Shown in pieces: positions 28,097-39,528 of a stretch of DNA of 64,000 nucleotides; position 1 is the first letter of the stretch, and each line of letters opens with the position of its first letter. The notes beneath the pieces are model-generated. The model was not told where the DNA came from. It searched no databases and saw only the letters and a program-made list of their open reading frames with translations. Source of the DNA: Lachnospiraceae bacterium (GTDB lineage Bacteria; Bacillota; Clostridia; Lachnospirales; Lachnospiraceae); NCBI GenBank assembly GCA_015056725.1, contig SVFS01000007.1, forward strand, positions 1 through 64,000, read 5' to 3'. The translations under genes and the position numbers were made by a program.

Positions 28097-28173
28097 AACA
28101 TATCCCTTCTACTTTTCCATTCTGATATGCGATTCCTCTGTCCGGACAGTAGCACCATTTCCCCAAAACATCC

Positions 28174-30297
28174 TTATACTAATATAAAGTCTATTGTCTT
28201 GGCAAAGGTATCTACTTTATAGACCTCCACATCTACCTTCTGTCCTAAGGTAAAGGAATTACCGAGATGTTCGCCAATTAATTCAAAATGTTCTTCATCA
28301 TAAGTATAGTAATCTCCCGGTAGATAATCAACCCTTATCATACCTTCTACTGTATTAGGAAGTTCTACATAAATGCCCCATGCAGTCACGCCGGATACGA
28401 CGCCGCTAAAAGTTTCTCCAATATGCCGCTCCATATATTCAACTTTTTTCAGCTTGTCTGTTTCCCGTTCTGCTTCATCAGCACGACGTTCACGTTCCGA
28501 GCACTGCTTTGCCACACCTTCCAATATCGCTTTGTAGTGCTCAATACGTTCTTCATTTAATCGACCTCTGAGCTGTTCTTTGATAATCCGATGAATCTGC
28601 AAATCCGGATATCTTCTGATTGGTGATGTAAAATGGCAATAATACTGACATGCCAAGCCAAAGTGTCCTGTACATTCCGTCGTATACTTTGCCTGCTTCA
28701 TGCTGCGAAGAGTAAGCCTGCTAATCATTGCCTCCGCATCGCTGCCTTCTACTTTCTGTAACAGTTTCTGGATTTCTTTTGGATGAACCTCTTCTCTTCC
28801 CGCTTTGATGGTAAAACCAAAGCCCTTTAGGAGATACACCAGCTTACGAACTCTGTCCGGATCCGGATTGTCATGTGTTCTATATACAAACGGTGCTTCC
28901 AGCCAATAAAAATGCTGTGCTACTGTTTCGTTTGCAAGCAGCATAAAATCTTCTATCAGCTTTGTTGCCACATTGCGTTCATACGGCATAATCTCAAGCG
29001 GCACACCGTCTTTATCTAAAACGATTTTACTTTCCGGAAAATCAAAATCAATGGAGCCCCGTTTTCTTCTTCCTTCTCTTAGAATTGCCGACAGCTCACC
29101 CATTTTCTGAAACATCGGTACAAGCTCTTCGTACTCTTTCATTACTTCCGGATTTTCATCTTCCAAAATTTGTTTTACCGCTGTATAAGTCATTCTGCGA
29201 TCTACATGAATAACGGATTCCGCAATTCTATAATCAGCCACGTTTCCTTTTTCATCAATTTTCATCAGGCAGGATAGTGCTAATCTATCTTCTCCGGCAT
29301 TTAAGGAACAAATACCATTTGATAGTGTATGCGGCAGCATCGGTATCACACGGTCTACCAGATAGACACTTGTGCCTCGCTCCAACGCTTCTCTGTCAAG
29401 TGCAGAGTTTTCCTGTACATAGTTTGTGACATCTGCAATATGCACACCCAAATGATAAAATCCATTCTCTACATACAGACTGACCGCATCATCCAAGTCC
29501 TTGGCATCTTCTCCGTCAATGGTTACCATCTGCTGGTTTCGCAAATCCATACGTCCGTATCTATCCGCTTCACTTACCGGTTTGGCTACGCGAGTTGCCT
29601 GTTCCAACTGCTTTTCACTAAATTCCGTCGGAAGTTCAAAGCCTTTTACAATAGACATAATATCTACTCCCGGATCATTAACATGTCCGAGAATTTCTAC
29701 TATTTTCCCTTCCGGGTTTTTGCTTTTAGAGCCATAATCTGTAATTTCTGCTACAACCTTATGTCCTTCTACAGCTCCGTTTATTTTTTCCTTCGGAATG
29801 AAAATATCATGTGCAAATTTCGTGTTATCAGGAACGACAAAGCCAAAATTTTTACTTTGCTGGAAAATTCCAACCACCTGTGTAAAACCGCGCGCAATAA
29901 TATCCGTCACTTCTGCTTCCAAACGCTTTCCGCGTCTGCCGACAGCAATTACTACACGGACAGTATCTTTATGCATTGCACCATGTACACAGGACTCCGG
30001 AATAAACAAATCCTCTTTCATTCCTTCTACGGTAACAAAACCAAAGCCTCTTGGATGGCTCGTAAAAATACCGATTTTGACACTGTCATCGCCCTTCATG
30101 TACTTTCCTTTTACCGTTACGCGAAGCTTTCCTTCCATTACCAGTGTGTCAAGCACTTCTTTTAGGTCATCCCTGTCTTCTTTTGCCACCTGCAAAAACA
30201 TTGCCAGTTCCTTTTCCTTCATCGGAACATACACATCATCTTCTACCAGACGGCAAATCATTTCTTTTCTTTTTTCAAACAGTTCTTTGTCTTTCAT
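28174..30297 (-). CDS. rnr: Ribonuclease R
   Basis: RNB core DGEDAKDLDDAVSL, FTSPIRRYPDLQIHR, C-terminal S1. Confidence 0.97.
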   Translation of the reverse strand: MKDKELFEKRKEMICRLVEDDVYVPMKEKELAMFLQVAKEDRDDLKEVLDTLVMEGKLRVTVKGKYMKGDDSVKIGIFTSHPRGFGFVTVEGMKEDLFIPESCVHGAMHKDTVRVVIAVGRRGKRLEAEVTDIIARGFTQVVGIFQQSKNFGFVVPDNTKFAHDIFIPKEKINGAVEGHKVVAEITDYGSKSKNPEGKIVEILGHVNDPGVDIMSIVKGFELPTEFSEKQLEQATRVAKPVSEADRYGRMDLRNQQMVTIDGEDAKDLDDAVSLYVENGFYHLGVHIADVTNYVQENSALDREALERGTSVYLVDRVIPMLPHTLSNGICSLNAGEDRLALSCLMKIDEKGNVADYRIAESVIHVDRRMTYTAVKQILEDENPEVMKEYEELVPMFQKMGELSAILREGRRKRGSIDFDFPESKIVLDKDGVPLEIMPYERNVATKLIEDFMLLANETVAQHFYWLEAPFVYRTHDNPDPDRVRKLVYLLKGFGFTIKAGREEVHPKEIQKLLQKVEGSDAEAMISRLTLRSMKQAKYTTECTGHFGLACQYYCHFTSPIRRYPDLQIHRIIKEQLRGRLNEERIEHYKAILEGVAKQCSERERRADEAERETDKLKKVEYMERHIGETFSGVVSGVTAWGIYVELPNTVEGMIRVDYLPGDYYTYDEEHFELIGEHLGNSFTLGQKVDVEVYKVDTFAKTIDFILV

Positions 30298-30320
30298 TCT
30301 TTTCCCCTAAAAAACGACAT

Positions 30321-30350
30321 AAAAAAAGCACTCTTGTTTGCAAGAGTGCT
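30321..30350 (-). terminator. Rho-independent terminator between secG and rnr
   Basis: AGCACTCTTG-CAAA-CAAGAGTGCT followed by TTTTTT on minus strand. Confidence 0.75.
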
Positions 30351-30358
30351 AAAGTTAC

Positions 30359-30595
30359 TTAAAACTTGATATTAAGTACAGCTGATAACAGAATAAAGAT
30401 AATCGCGCAAATCTTTGTAAGTTTCACGAGAGTTTCTTCCATTGAACGTCCTTTATTTTTTCCCCAATAGGATTCAGCTGCTCCACTAATAGCACCAAGA
30501 CCAGCGGTCTTGCCTTCCTGCATTAATACTAACGCTACTAAAGCGATACAATCAATTATGAAAATTACTGTTATAATAGTTCTGAGTACTGCCAT
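30359..30595 (-). CDS. secG: Preprotein translocase subunit SecG
   Basis: ALVLMQEGKTAGLGAISGAAESYWGKNKGRSMEE. Confidence 0.95.
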   Translation of the reverse strand: MAVLRTIITVIFIIDCIALVALVLMQEGKTAGLGAISGAAESYWGKNKGRSMEETLVKLTKICAIIFILLSAVLNIKF

Positions 30596-30692
30596 TGTCA
30601 CACCTCCTAAATGTCGTGCAAACCAAAGTTTAACACAGAAGCCACGACATTTCAACTACTTTTTTTCAAGCTGTACATTTTTCGTGATATTT

Positions 30693-31013
30693 TTATCTTG
30701 ATAGTGAAAAATCCTCATCAAACAACAGTAAACTTGCAGATTCAACCTCTTCTTCCATTACCATTTCTTTCAAGTGGATAATATTCCAACTCTTTTTAGC
30801 AACTACTTCGCCGGTACGTGCCATATGAAGCTTCGCATAGCGTTTCTGATATCTGCTGCATTCCATATGATAAACACCGCCAACAACCAAAACAGCTACA
30901 CATACAGCAAGCAATGCAAAAATAATTAAAAATGCATATGTTGGTTCTCCTGCAGTCGCTGCTAACGGGGTTTCTATTTCTTCAATTACTGTCAATGTAT
31001 AATTCTGTTCCAT
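30693..31013 (-). CDS. Hypothetical membrane protein
   Basis: Intact ORF with one TM segment. Confidence 0.65.
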   Translation of the reverse strand: MEQNYTLTVIEEIETPLAATAGEPTYAFLIIFALLAVCVAVLVVGGVYHMECSRYQKRYAKLHMARTGEVVAKKSWNIIHLKEMVMEEEVESASLLLFDEDFSLSR

Positions 31014-31142
31014 TACATACCTTCCAAAATAGTATTTCCAAATTCAATAATATCTCTAGTAGATAAGACTGTCCTTCTATTCAAAAAGGTTCAAATCAAA
31101 TACAAAATATTGTGTTTGATTTCTTCTTAAACACTATTTTTC

Positions 31143-32024
31143 TCAAAAATCGTTTAAAACATCAAAAAAATCTTCCTTTTTTTGCATGTCAGACTGATAT
31201 CTCAAAAACATTGCCGTCATTTCGGGATGACCGGCTGCCAATTCCTCTAGCAACATTTGATAATTGCTTTGATGAAAACAGCCTGCCTGCAAAAAAACTT
31301 CTCCATATCTTGTGTCATTCATATCCAAAAGAACCTGCCATGCTTCTGCATGCTGCTCTCCCATAGTATGGGTCCGTAAATAATTTTCTAATCGGTCTTT
31401 CGTTTCCGCTTTCAAATACGAGGGATATAGCAGACGTAAATAAGTAACTCTTACCTTTTCCATTCTCTTTTCATGCATAAAAAGTTGAATATCGCTCTCC
31501 TGTGTACCATATTCCTCTTCTCCGCCAACTACATTCCCTACAAGTCCTTCCCTGTCATCCATTAAAATGAAATCCAGTAATGCTTCGTCAAATTTCTGAT
31601 ACCACCACTGTTCCACTTCCGATATCTGCAGTAAAGACTGTATTTTCATTACGGCAAGTCCTGCTGCCAAAAGCTCGCCCGGTATCTGTTTGGAAACAGC
31701 AACATTTCGAAGCTTTGTACAGCCCTTAAACAGTTCTTTCCCCCATCGAATATGCTTTGAAAGAAATTGTATCTCTTCCAAGTTCATACAATATGCAAAT
31801 GCCCAGTCTCCGATTTCCTCTACCGAAGCTGTCAGCACAAGTGCTTTGACTGTCTTTGCCGAAAGGAACGCTTTTTTTCCAATAGAAATAAGCTTTTTGT
31901 CTGTTGCATTTTCTACTTCATGCATATCAAGCCCTATATCCGTTCCCTGATATGCACATATTTCTATTCCGTTCTTATAATCCCGGTACCAAATCTTTCC
32001 ATACCTTGTTTCATACACAGTCAT
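31143..32024 (-). CDS. Leucine-rich-repeat-like hypothetical protein
   Basis: KAFLSAKTVKALVLTASVEEIGDWAFAYCMNLEEIQFLSKHI resembles BspA-type LRR. Confidence 0.6.
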   Translation of the reverse strand: MTVYETRYGKIWYRDYKNGIEICAYQGTDIGLDMHEVENATDKKLISIGKKAFLSAKTVKALVLTASVEEIGDWAFAYCMNLEEIQFLSKHIRWGKELFKGCTKLRNVAVSKQIPGELLAAGLAVMKIQSLLQISEVEQWWYQKFDEALLDFILMDDREGLVGNVVGGEEEYGTQESDIQLFMHEKRMEKVRVTYLRLLYPSYLKAETKDRLENYLRTHTMGEQHAEAWQVLLDMNDTRYGEVFLQAGCFHQSNYQMLLEELAAGHPEMTAMFLRYQSDMQKKEDFFDVLNDF

Positions 32025-32044
32025 GGATTGCCTCCTTATGACTT

Positions 32045-33535
32045 TTACAAATCAAGTGCCTCTATCTCTTGCAAATACTTATTCTGTCTTTCTGTAATCA
32101 TCAATTCATCATTATATTTGCGGTAATCTTCACTTCCAAATGTCGCAATAAACTTTGCACTTTCCGTATTTACCGTAAGTTCCGTGACGAATATCAGCAT
32201 TTCGTTGCCGCCTTTAAATGCACTTTCCACAAATTCAAACAGATTGTGCAAACGTTCCGAAACCTCTTTTGTTCTATTCTGCATGTTCCCTACCTTATCG
32301 GTAAATAATGTACGCAAAGCTGCTATGCAATCCTCCTGCACAGCTATCTTTTTTAATGCCATATCCAGAAATGCTATCACAGATTTCGTCTGATATTTCA
32401 TATCTCCGGACAATGCCTGCGCTGCCGACATGGATTTCATGTAATTCTGCTTTGCTGTAATCTGCTTTGTAATATAAGCTTCCATTTCTTCTTTTGATGC
32501 TAATTTCATACATGCCTGAAGCATCGGTTTCAATACTGACAGATAATCAGCCTGCTGCATTACCTCTTTCATTTCTAACTGAATCTTATCAAGAAGCATT
32601 CCAAGTAAAGACAGCCTTTCATCAAATGGTGCATTATTTGCTTTGGAAATTGCTCCTTCTGTCGGATTTCCGGAAAGGATATCTTCCACTTTATAGTCCT
32701 GTTTGTATTTTTGATACAGGTCATAATATGCCGTAAATTCTTTTACAATTTTATCACTTCGTAAATACTGGCTTACCAAATCCTCCTCTACCGGTAAATT
32801 ACTTTCCTCATATAGCTGCAATATCTGGGAAAGGTCTTCCCAGCCTCTTGCTGTCACATAATTTTTTCCGTTTACTGTCGTTTCCATATAATAGAAATGC
32901 TCCGGTTTCAGCTCCAGATATGTAAGAATCGCACTATGTATCTGATTCATGCCGGCATAAGCTTTGAACGTCTGATAGTCAGCTTCCACATCCAGCACCT
33001 TCAAGCGGTCCAGTGTTACTATATCAAACTCGCGTACCGATTTATTATACTGTGGCGGATTTCCTGCTGTTACAATAACCCATCCTTCCGGAACAGAATG
33101 CTTTCCAAATACCTTATATTGCAAAAACTGCAGCATGGACGGTGCCAAAGTCTCGGACACACAATTAATTTCATCTAAAAACAGAATTCCTTCCTTGATG
33201 CCGCTATTTTCCATCACATCATAGATAGAGGAAATAATCTCACTCATTGTATATTCTGTAACATCTACCTGTTGTCCGTCATATTCCTGATGCTTGATAT
33301 AAGGAAGACCAAGTGCCGACTGTCTTGTATGATGTGTCATGGAATAAGCAACAAGTCCCACGGACAGTTCCTGTGCTATCTGCTCCATAATTGCTGTTTT
33401 TCCAATTCCGGGAGCTCCTATCATAAATATAGGTCTCTGGCGCTGTACCGGAATCCGATATTCTCCGAATTCATCCTTTTTCAAATATAAGCTTACGGTG
33501 TCTTTAATATATTGCTTTGCACTATTAATATTCAT
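32045..33535 (-). CDS. MoxR-type AAA+ ATPase
   Basis: MIGAPGIGKTAIMEQIAQEL, LFLDEINCVSE. Confidence 0.9.
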   Translation of the reverse strand: MNINSAKQYIKDTVSLYLKKDEFGEYRIPVQRQRPIFMIGAPGIGKTAIMEQIAQELSVGLVAYSMTHHTRQSALGLPYIKHQEYDGQQVDVTEYTMSEIISSIYDVMENSGIKEGILFLDEINCVSETLAPSMLQFLQYKVFGKHSVPEGWVIVTAGNPPQYNKSVREFDIVTLDRLKVLDVEADYQTFKAYAGMNQIHSAILTYLELKPEHFYYMETTVNGKNYVTARGWEDLSQILQLYEESNLPVEEDLVSQYLRSDKIVKEFTAYYDLYQKYKQDYKVEDILSGNPTEGAISKANNAPFDERLSLLGMLLDKIQLEMKEVMQQADYLSVLKPMLQACMKLASKEEMEAYITKQITAKQNYMKSMSAAQALSGDMKYQTKSVIAFLDMALKKIAVQEDCIAALRTLFTDKVGNMQNRTKEVSERLHNLFEFVESAFKGGNEMLIFVTELTVNTESAKFIATFGSEDYRKYNDELMITERQNKYLQEIEALDL

Positions 33536-33538
33536 TTG

Positions 33539-34828
33539 CTACTCCACTTCATCAAGTTCATCTTCTAATACTACCTTTATTGCCCATGTCGGAAGCTTTG
33601 GTCTCATCTCATCTTCTTTCAAAAAGGCAAAAATCACATCATATCCCGGCATTTTTTCAGGATATATTCCATATCCATCTGTAAAATAAATTAAGCCCTT
33701 TAGATTTTCAAACTGACCTTCCTCCTGCAAGGTATATACATACTCAAATGCAGGTCTGAAATCCGTCGCTCCGAAGCCGCTTAGTTTTCCATTCTTTATA
33801 AATGCTTCCAAATCTTCCTGTGTCTGAATCTGCACATCCTGCTTTACTTCATTGTCGCATTGTATGATGTGAACATTCATCCGTGTAAAGAAATTCTCTG
33901 TTTCTTTCAAAATGGAATATGTCTTCTGCAAAAATGCTTTTACCACCTTTCCGTCACAGGATGCCGAGGTATCAAGCACAATTACAAATTCTTTTATTTT
34001 CTTAGTATCTTTATACTCAAGCGGTTCGATTAACGGCATATTCCCGTAATGACGTAAACCATATGTATAATAAACATAGTCAAACTCGTCTTCGCTTGGT
34101 TTTATTTCTTCTCCCATTACGGTAAAGCGCTGCAGAATATCACGATAATGATATTTATCACGATGTACCTCTTCCAAATTTTGCGAAAGTGCTTCTGATG
34201 CATTTTTCTCTTTGGAGAAAGTTTTTAAATCTGTCCTGATCCGTTCACTGATTTTCTTCCACTGAGCCATAGATATCTCATAATTTTCAGGCTCTTCCCA
34301 GAACTCGTGGACATCCTTCTTTAATATAACCTCCAGCTCCTCTAATTCATCCGCATCCATTAAACCTTTTTGGATATATTTATAAAGCTTTTCTGCGGTC
34401 AGGGGGCACCTTTGTTTCAATGAATCTAATTTGTATTTTATCTCGGTATCCTTTTGCAAACGAAATGCCGGCAAATTCAGTTCTAAAATAACATTTTCCA
34501 CCGCAATATCTGTTGCCAGATTCCAGCATGTTTTATCCAGATTTTTATATCCAAAGGGATGATGAAATACCATATGAAGAAGTCCATGTAAATAGGTTCT
34601 TGTAATGTAGGTTACTTCCTGTTTATATTTGCGCAAAACAAAAGAGGAATCGTAAAAGATATGCTTCATATCCATTCCCATCCCCTTTATTCCGTCCCGG
34701 TTTGTCGGAACAATCTGAGATAATGCAGTGTCCATAAACCGCATCTGCATTACCATGGTATCTCTGGACAACTGTATAATCTCATCTGCTATTCTTTTCT
34801 TTTGATTTTCTGATTCACTTCTTAACAT
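33539..34828 (-). CDS. VWA-like / DUF2201 metallopeptidase-like protein
   Basis: YLHGLLHMVFHHPFG, FVIVLDTSASCDG. Confidence 0.88.
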   Translation of the reverse strand: MLRSESENQKKRIADEIIQLSRDTMVMQMRFMDTALSQIVPTNRDGIKGMGMDMKHIFYDSSFVLRKYKQEVTYITRTYLHGLLHMVFHHPFGYKNLDKTCWNLATDIAVENVILELNLPAFRLQKDTEIKYKLDSLKQRCPLTAEKLYKYIQKGLMDADELEELEVILKKDVHEFWEEPENYEISMAQWKKISERIRTDLKTFSKEKNASEALSQNLEEVHRDKYHYRDILQRFTVMGEEIKPSEDEFDYVYYTYGLRHYGNMPLIEPLEYKDTKKIKEFVIVLDTSASCDGKVVKAFLQKTYSILKETENFFTRMNVHIIQCDNEVKQDVQIQTQEDLEAFIKNGKLSGFGATDFRPAFEYVYTLQEEGQFENLKGLIYFTDGYGIYPEKMPGYDVIFAFLKEDEMRPKLPTWAIKVVLEDELDEVE

Positions 34829-34849
34829 GAATGATTGTTATTTGGTTTC

Positions 34850-35671
34850 TTAAAATGAAAACTCTAATCCTGTATATATTTGCTCTACAACATCGCCCAA
34901 CTGTTCCTTTAGAAGCTGATACGCATGCTCACCCGTACAATGTCCGGTAATCACCTTCTCAATTCCCAGTGCTTTTATTTTTTCTGCCACCAAAAGTACT
35001 TCCTCATCTGTCTTTCGATACAGATGCAGTCCTCCAATCAGTGCAAGAATTTTCTTATCAGGATATGTTTCTTGTACTTCCCTGATAATGTTATCGATTC
35101 CGCCGTGTGAACAGCTGTTAAATACAACGATTCCCTTTTCGGTTTCAAATACGAGACTCTGTTCATGGGCATAATTATCAGGACTGTATTTCCTGCCTAT
35201 TTTGACATACATAGAACTGCTTTTTCCGATTTCTTCCAGCCCCTTCGTCTTATGTCCTATCAACGACACGCCTTCACATAAGGCATAATCGCCGCCTGCA
35301 TACACAATTCTGTCACTATATTTTTCCAGCATACCTTTCCGTATTCCAATATAACGATATCTGTGAAAAATGCGATTATGTCGATGATAACAGTTTTCAA
35401 GAGCACCTTCCCTGATATACAGCTTGGCATGTGTATTCTGCTCAAAAAACTTTTCAAATCCGTCTGCATGGTCATAGTGTGCATGAGATAATGCTGCGTA
35501 TTTGATTTTGGACAAATCCACACCTATTTCTTTTGCATTATCGGTAAAAATACCTGTTGTTCCTGCATCTAATAAGAAGGTATCGCCATTGTGTTCTATA
35601 TATACAGCAAGTCCCCATTCTGCCTGTAAGTCATTGTTTGAAATATTATCAATTAATACCGTTATTTTCAC
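34850..35671 (-). CDS. MBL-fold metallohydrolase
   Basis: LSHAHYDHADGF, NSCSHGGIDNII, GGLHLY, TGHCTG. Confidence 0.92.
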   Translation of the reverse strand: MKITVLIDNISNNDLQAEWGLAVYIEHNGDTFLLDAGTTGIFTDNAKEIGVDLSKIKYAALSHAHYDHADGFEKFFEQNTHAKLYIREGALENCYHRHNRIFHRYRYIGIRKGMLEKYSDRIVYAGGDYALCEGVSLIGHKTKGLEEIGKSSSMYVKIGRKYSPDNYAHEQSLVFETEKGIVVFNSCSHGGIDNIIREVQETYPDKKILALIGGLHLYRKTDEEVLLVAEKIKALGIEKVITGHCTGEHAYQLLKEQLGDVVEQIYTGLEFSF

Positions 35672-35701
35672 TTAGCATTCACTCTTTCTGCTTCATTACA
35701 T

Positions 35702-36640
35702 TTATTTTGTCAGCCAGTCTAAAATATCCTGATAGACAATTTCTCTGTCAAGTTCATTGAGGATCTCATGTCTGTCATCTTTATACAGCTTCATGGTAAC
35801 ATCCTTCATACCGGCCTTTAAAAAGCGTTCATATACATTTCTGACACCTTGTCCCATATTCCCAACAGGATCCCTGTCACCAGAGATTATCAACAAACGT
35901 AACTGCTTTGGCGTCTTTGCCACGTTTGCTTCTTTTCCACTATACTGCACCGCTTCAAACAAGCCCTGATACGCATTTAACGTAAAGGTAAACATGCACT
36001 CTTTACGCAGCCAATACTCCTTAACATTCTCTTCATTTTTGGAAAGCCAGTTATTGCCTACATCCTGATTGGTCAGATCAAATTCCTGATATGCCTTCGT
36101 ATAGGTAAGCTGTTTTATAAAGGGACTGCGATACATTTCTCCCTTCCATTTTTTCAAAAGCTTCGTAAGAACAAGTGCCGCACCCGCTGCCTTCTCATCA
36201 CCGGTTCCCACAATAACAACACCCGTTAATGCTTCATCCGCATGTATTGTTATGTATTTACGTAACATAAAGGAACCCATACTATGTCCCAGCATATAAT
36301 ACGGAAGTCCCTGATACTGCTTCTGTATCATAGTACGCAAACTATGTATATCATTTACAAGCACATCACTTGGATATTTGGTATTTCCATATCCGAAATA
36401 TCCATAATCCGCATCTGTTCTGACAGACTTTCCATGTCCTGCATGGTCATGCCCTACTACCAGATAGCCGTTTTCTGCAAGAAATGTAGCAAATTCATCG
36501 TATCTGTCTATGTACTCCGTCATACCGTGATGTATCTGCAGAATACCTTTATATTCTGCCTGCTCCGGTATCCATTTCTGTGCATGAATAAGGAATTCTT
36601 TATTGGAGGATGGAAAATGGAATTCTTCTTTTCTTATCAT
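35702..36640 (-). CDS. Alpha/beta hydrolase (monoacylglycerol lipase-like)
   Basis: ILQIHHGMTEYIDRYDEFATFLAENGYLVVGHDHAGHGKS, LGHSMGSF. Confidence 0.92.
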   Translation of the reverse strand: MIRKEEFHFPSSNKEFLIHAQKWIPEQAEYKGILQIHHGMTEYIDRYDEFATFLAENGYLVVGHDHAGHGKSVRTDADYGYFGYGNTKYPSDVLVNDIHSLRTMIQKQYQGLPYYMLGHSMGSFMLRKYITIHADEALTGVVIVGTGDEKAAGAALVLTKLLKKWKGEMYRSPFIKQLTYTKAYQEFDLTNQDVGNNWLSKNEENVKEYWLRKECMFTFTLNAYQGLFEAVQYSGKEANVAKTPKQLRLLIISGDRDPVGNMGQGVRNVYERFLKAGMKDVTMKLYKDDRHEILNELDREIVYQDILDWLTK

Positions 36641-39492
36641 TTTTCCTTTCCTCCACAGTCTCTTATTACATACCACATCGTCTTTAACATCTTGTCTACA
36701 TCGATTGGTTTACTAATGTGTTCATTCATTCCGGCTTCCAATGCCTGTTTCTTATCATCATCAAATGCATTTGCAGTCATGGCTATAATCGGAATATCCG
36801 CAAGCTCTTTGTTCGGAAGCTGTCTGATTGCTCTTGTAGCTTCATATCCATTCATAATCGGCATTTGGATATCCATCAATACCATATCGTAATATCCCGG
36901 TTCATTTGTACTGACCATATGTACCGCAACTGCTCCATCTTCCGCTGCTTCCACAATGCATCCGGCTTCGACTAATAATTCTTCTGCAATTTCTCTGTTC
37001 AGTTCGTTATCTTCTACCAAAAGAACACGGAAACCATTTAAGTCAAGCGGTTCTTCTTCCATAGGGCGCAATGGTTTTTGATCACTAAATGCAGCAGAAC
37101 GGAATTTAACCGTATAAATAAATTCGGTTCCGACTCCCTCTTCCGTATTGCAGATAATCGTACCGCCCATCATTTCAATCAAATTTTTAGTGATGGTAAG
37201 CCCAAGTCCGGTTCCTTCCACCTTTGCCACTGTAGAATTGCGCTCTCTTTGGAATGGTTCAAATAGCTTATCCACAAATTCTTTGCCGATTCCACGACCG
37301 GTATCTTTTACTCTTGCTTCGAATGTAACATAACCATCTTCAATCTCACTAATCTGACGAACCGAATACTCTACCTTTCCACCCGGATTCGTATACTTCA
37401 TGGCATTTCCAATCAGATTCGTTTCAATCTGAATCATCTTTACTTCATCCATAAAGACATCTTCATCTTTCACATCACAAACTACTGTAAACTCAATATT
37501 TTTCTTCTTCATCTCCAGTTCGAAAATGGTTTCTACTTCTTTTACAACAGTCGGGATATGATTTAATCTTTCCGTCAGTTCCATCTTGCCGCTTTCAATT
37601 TTGGACATGTCAAGCACGCTGCTGATTAATCCCAGTAGCTGCTCTCCGGCAATTTGTAATTTTTTCAGACAATCCAGAACTCTTTCTTTATTATTTATAT
37701 GTCTCTCTGCCATAGACGCATAGCCTAAAACAGCATTCATCGGTGTTCTGATATCGTGAGACATATTAAATAAGAACGCGGTTTTTGCTGTTTCCGCACT
37801 CTTTGCTTTTTTAAGTGCCGTCTGCAGCTTCTTTTCCTGTCGGATATGTTCCTGTACAACCGTCTCAATATTTCTGATCGCCCATACCTGTTCATGCGCT
37901 TCGCCTACACACATAATACGAATCTGAAAATGTTGTATGCCTCCCATATGTGTCGCATGGTATTTCAGTTCATAAGCATCCTTTGTTTCTAATTCCTTTT
38001 GTACGACATCATATTTGCCCATTTCAAGCATATACAATCTATCTTCCGGAATGACTGCATGATTCACATAGTTCTCATACAAGCTTCGGAACGACTCTTT
38101 TAGCGGAAATACTTTTTCAATTATTTCCGGACGTATATATGGAATAGCACTATCTGTCTTGGCATCCACATAATATACAGAATCATATTCTTTACACAAG
38201 CCTCCGATTACCTTAATCTGCTGCTGTGTCTGCAGCAATGTATCCGAAAGCATTTTCTTTTTCTTCTTTTCGTCACGAACTACTCTGTCACAATTCATGA
38301 GTCCGATAACAAATCCAACCATCTTACCTTCTTTGTAAGATGCACTGATTTTTATCTGGAGATATAATTCAATCTCTGCCCCTTTACATTTAAACTGCTT
38401 TATAATCGCCTGCGGACGAATTTCTTCCAACTGCTTCATCACAGTTTTATAATCTGCATACTCACGGAGCTCCGATTTGTATTCATCCACAACCAATTCC
38501 CGGATAAAACCTTTCATCATCGTCTCATATGGATATTTTTTACCCACATAAACATCATAGTTGGATTGCTCCCACCCATCCAGACGATATGCGGTCGCTA
38601 TTCCGGTTTCGCCATCTACAAAATGCGCATTAAAATAATCGTCTGCCAAGGTTTTAAACACATCCATGGTTTCAATTTTTTCTTCCAGCATCTGATTACT
38701 GATATGTAATTCTCTTTGTCTGGAAACATCAATAATAATTCCCTGGAAGAGCATTTTTTCTCCGGAAGCAAGTGCCTGCGCCGATTCTACAACCCAGACA
38801 TAACCCTCTTTTCCATATACACGGTATTCTTCGCTGACATGATTCACTCCCGGCGTTTCTAAAAGTAAATTGGCATAAGCTATCACTTTTTCCCTGTCAT
38901 CCGGATGTACCAGATTTAAAAACTTGTTTTGGAATAACGTCGTAATTTTTGCCCTGTTATGACCAAGCATTTCCAAAAAACGGCGACTGATAAATTCAAA
39001 TGGATATCCCTCATCTGCATAGCATTTATAATACCCACCCGGTATTCCTTCATTAATAAATGACAATAGATGATTCTTATTCATCCAGTCAAAATTATTC
39101 ACTTCATCCGTTATATCTGAAATAAAAACATGAAATACTTTCCCGTATTTTGCATCATTTACCAAATGTCCGTAGTCGTCAATCCAACGGAGTTCTCCAT
39201 CTGAACGCACAATTCTATACACAACATGATCATATCCTGTTGCATCCTGATGAATCTGCATATTAATACGGTTCGTAGCCTGTACATAATCTTCCTCATA
39301 CACAAAGTTTTTGAAAGATCCTTTTATCAGGTGCATAAACTCTTCCAATGTTTCACATTGAAATATTTTCAGACATTCTGTATTTGCTGCAATGATTTTT
39401 TCCTCTTCGTCCGCAGTATATACAAAATATCCCCCCGGCACATTTTCAACAAACTCCTGATACCGTTTACGAAAATAGCTGTTTGTTACCAT
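36637..39492 (-). CDS. PAS-domain hybrid histidine kinase with receiver
   Basis: Repeated PAS/PAC, FLFNMSHDIRTPMNAVLGYA, GTGLGLTITKNLIEMMGG, LLVEDNELNREIAEELL. Confidence 0.95.
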   Translation of the reverse strand: MVTNSYFRKRYQEFVENVPGGYFVYTADEEEKIIAANTECLKIFQCETLEEFMHLIKGSFKNFVYEEDYVQATNRINMQIHQDATGYDHVVYRIVRSDGELRWIDDYGHLVNDAKYGKVFHVFISDITDEVNNFDWMNKNHLLSFINEGIPGGYYKCYADEGYPFEFISRRFLEMLGHNRAKITTLFQNKFLNLVHPDDREKVIAYANLLLETPGVNHVSEEYRVYGKEGYVWVVESAQALASGEKMLFQGIIIDVSRQRELHISNQMLEEKIETMDVFKTLADDYFNAHFVDGETGIATAYRLDGWEQSNYDVYVGKKYPYETMMKGFIRELVVDEYKSELREYADYKTVMKQLEEIRPQAIIKQFKCKGAEIELYLQIKISASYKEGKMVGFVIGLMNCDRVVRDEKKKKKMLSDTLLQTQQQIKVIGGLCKEYDSVYYVDAKTDSAIPYIRPEIIEKVFPLKESFRSLYENYVNHAVIPEDRLYMLEMGKYDVVQKELETKDAYELKYHATHMGGIQHFQIRIMCVGEAHEQVWAIRNIETVVQEHIRQEKKLQTALKKAKSAETAKTAFLFNMSHDIRTPMNAVLGYASMAERHINNKERVLDCLKKLQIAGEQLLGLISSVLDMSKIESGKMELTERLNHIPTVVKEVETIFELEMKKKNIEFTVVCDVKDEDVFMDEVKMIQIETNLIGNAMKYTNPGGKVEYSVRQISEIEDGYVTFEARVKDTGRGIGKEFVDKLFEPFQRERNSTVAKVEGTGLGLTITKNLIEMMGGTIICNTEEGVGTEFIYTVKFRSAAFSDQKPLRPMEEEPLDLNGFRVLLVEDNELNREIAEELLVEAGCIVEAAEDGAVAVHMVSTNEPGYYDMVLMDIQMPIMNGYEATRAIRQLPNKELADIPIIAMTANAFDDDKKQALEAGMNEHISKPIDVDKMLKTMWYVIRDCGGKEK

Positions 39493-39528
39493 ATTCCGTG
39501 TTACCCCTTACTATAGCTTCTCTGTTTA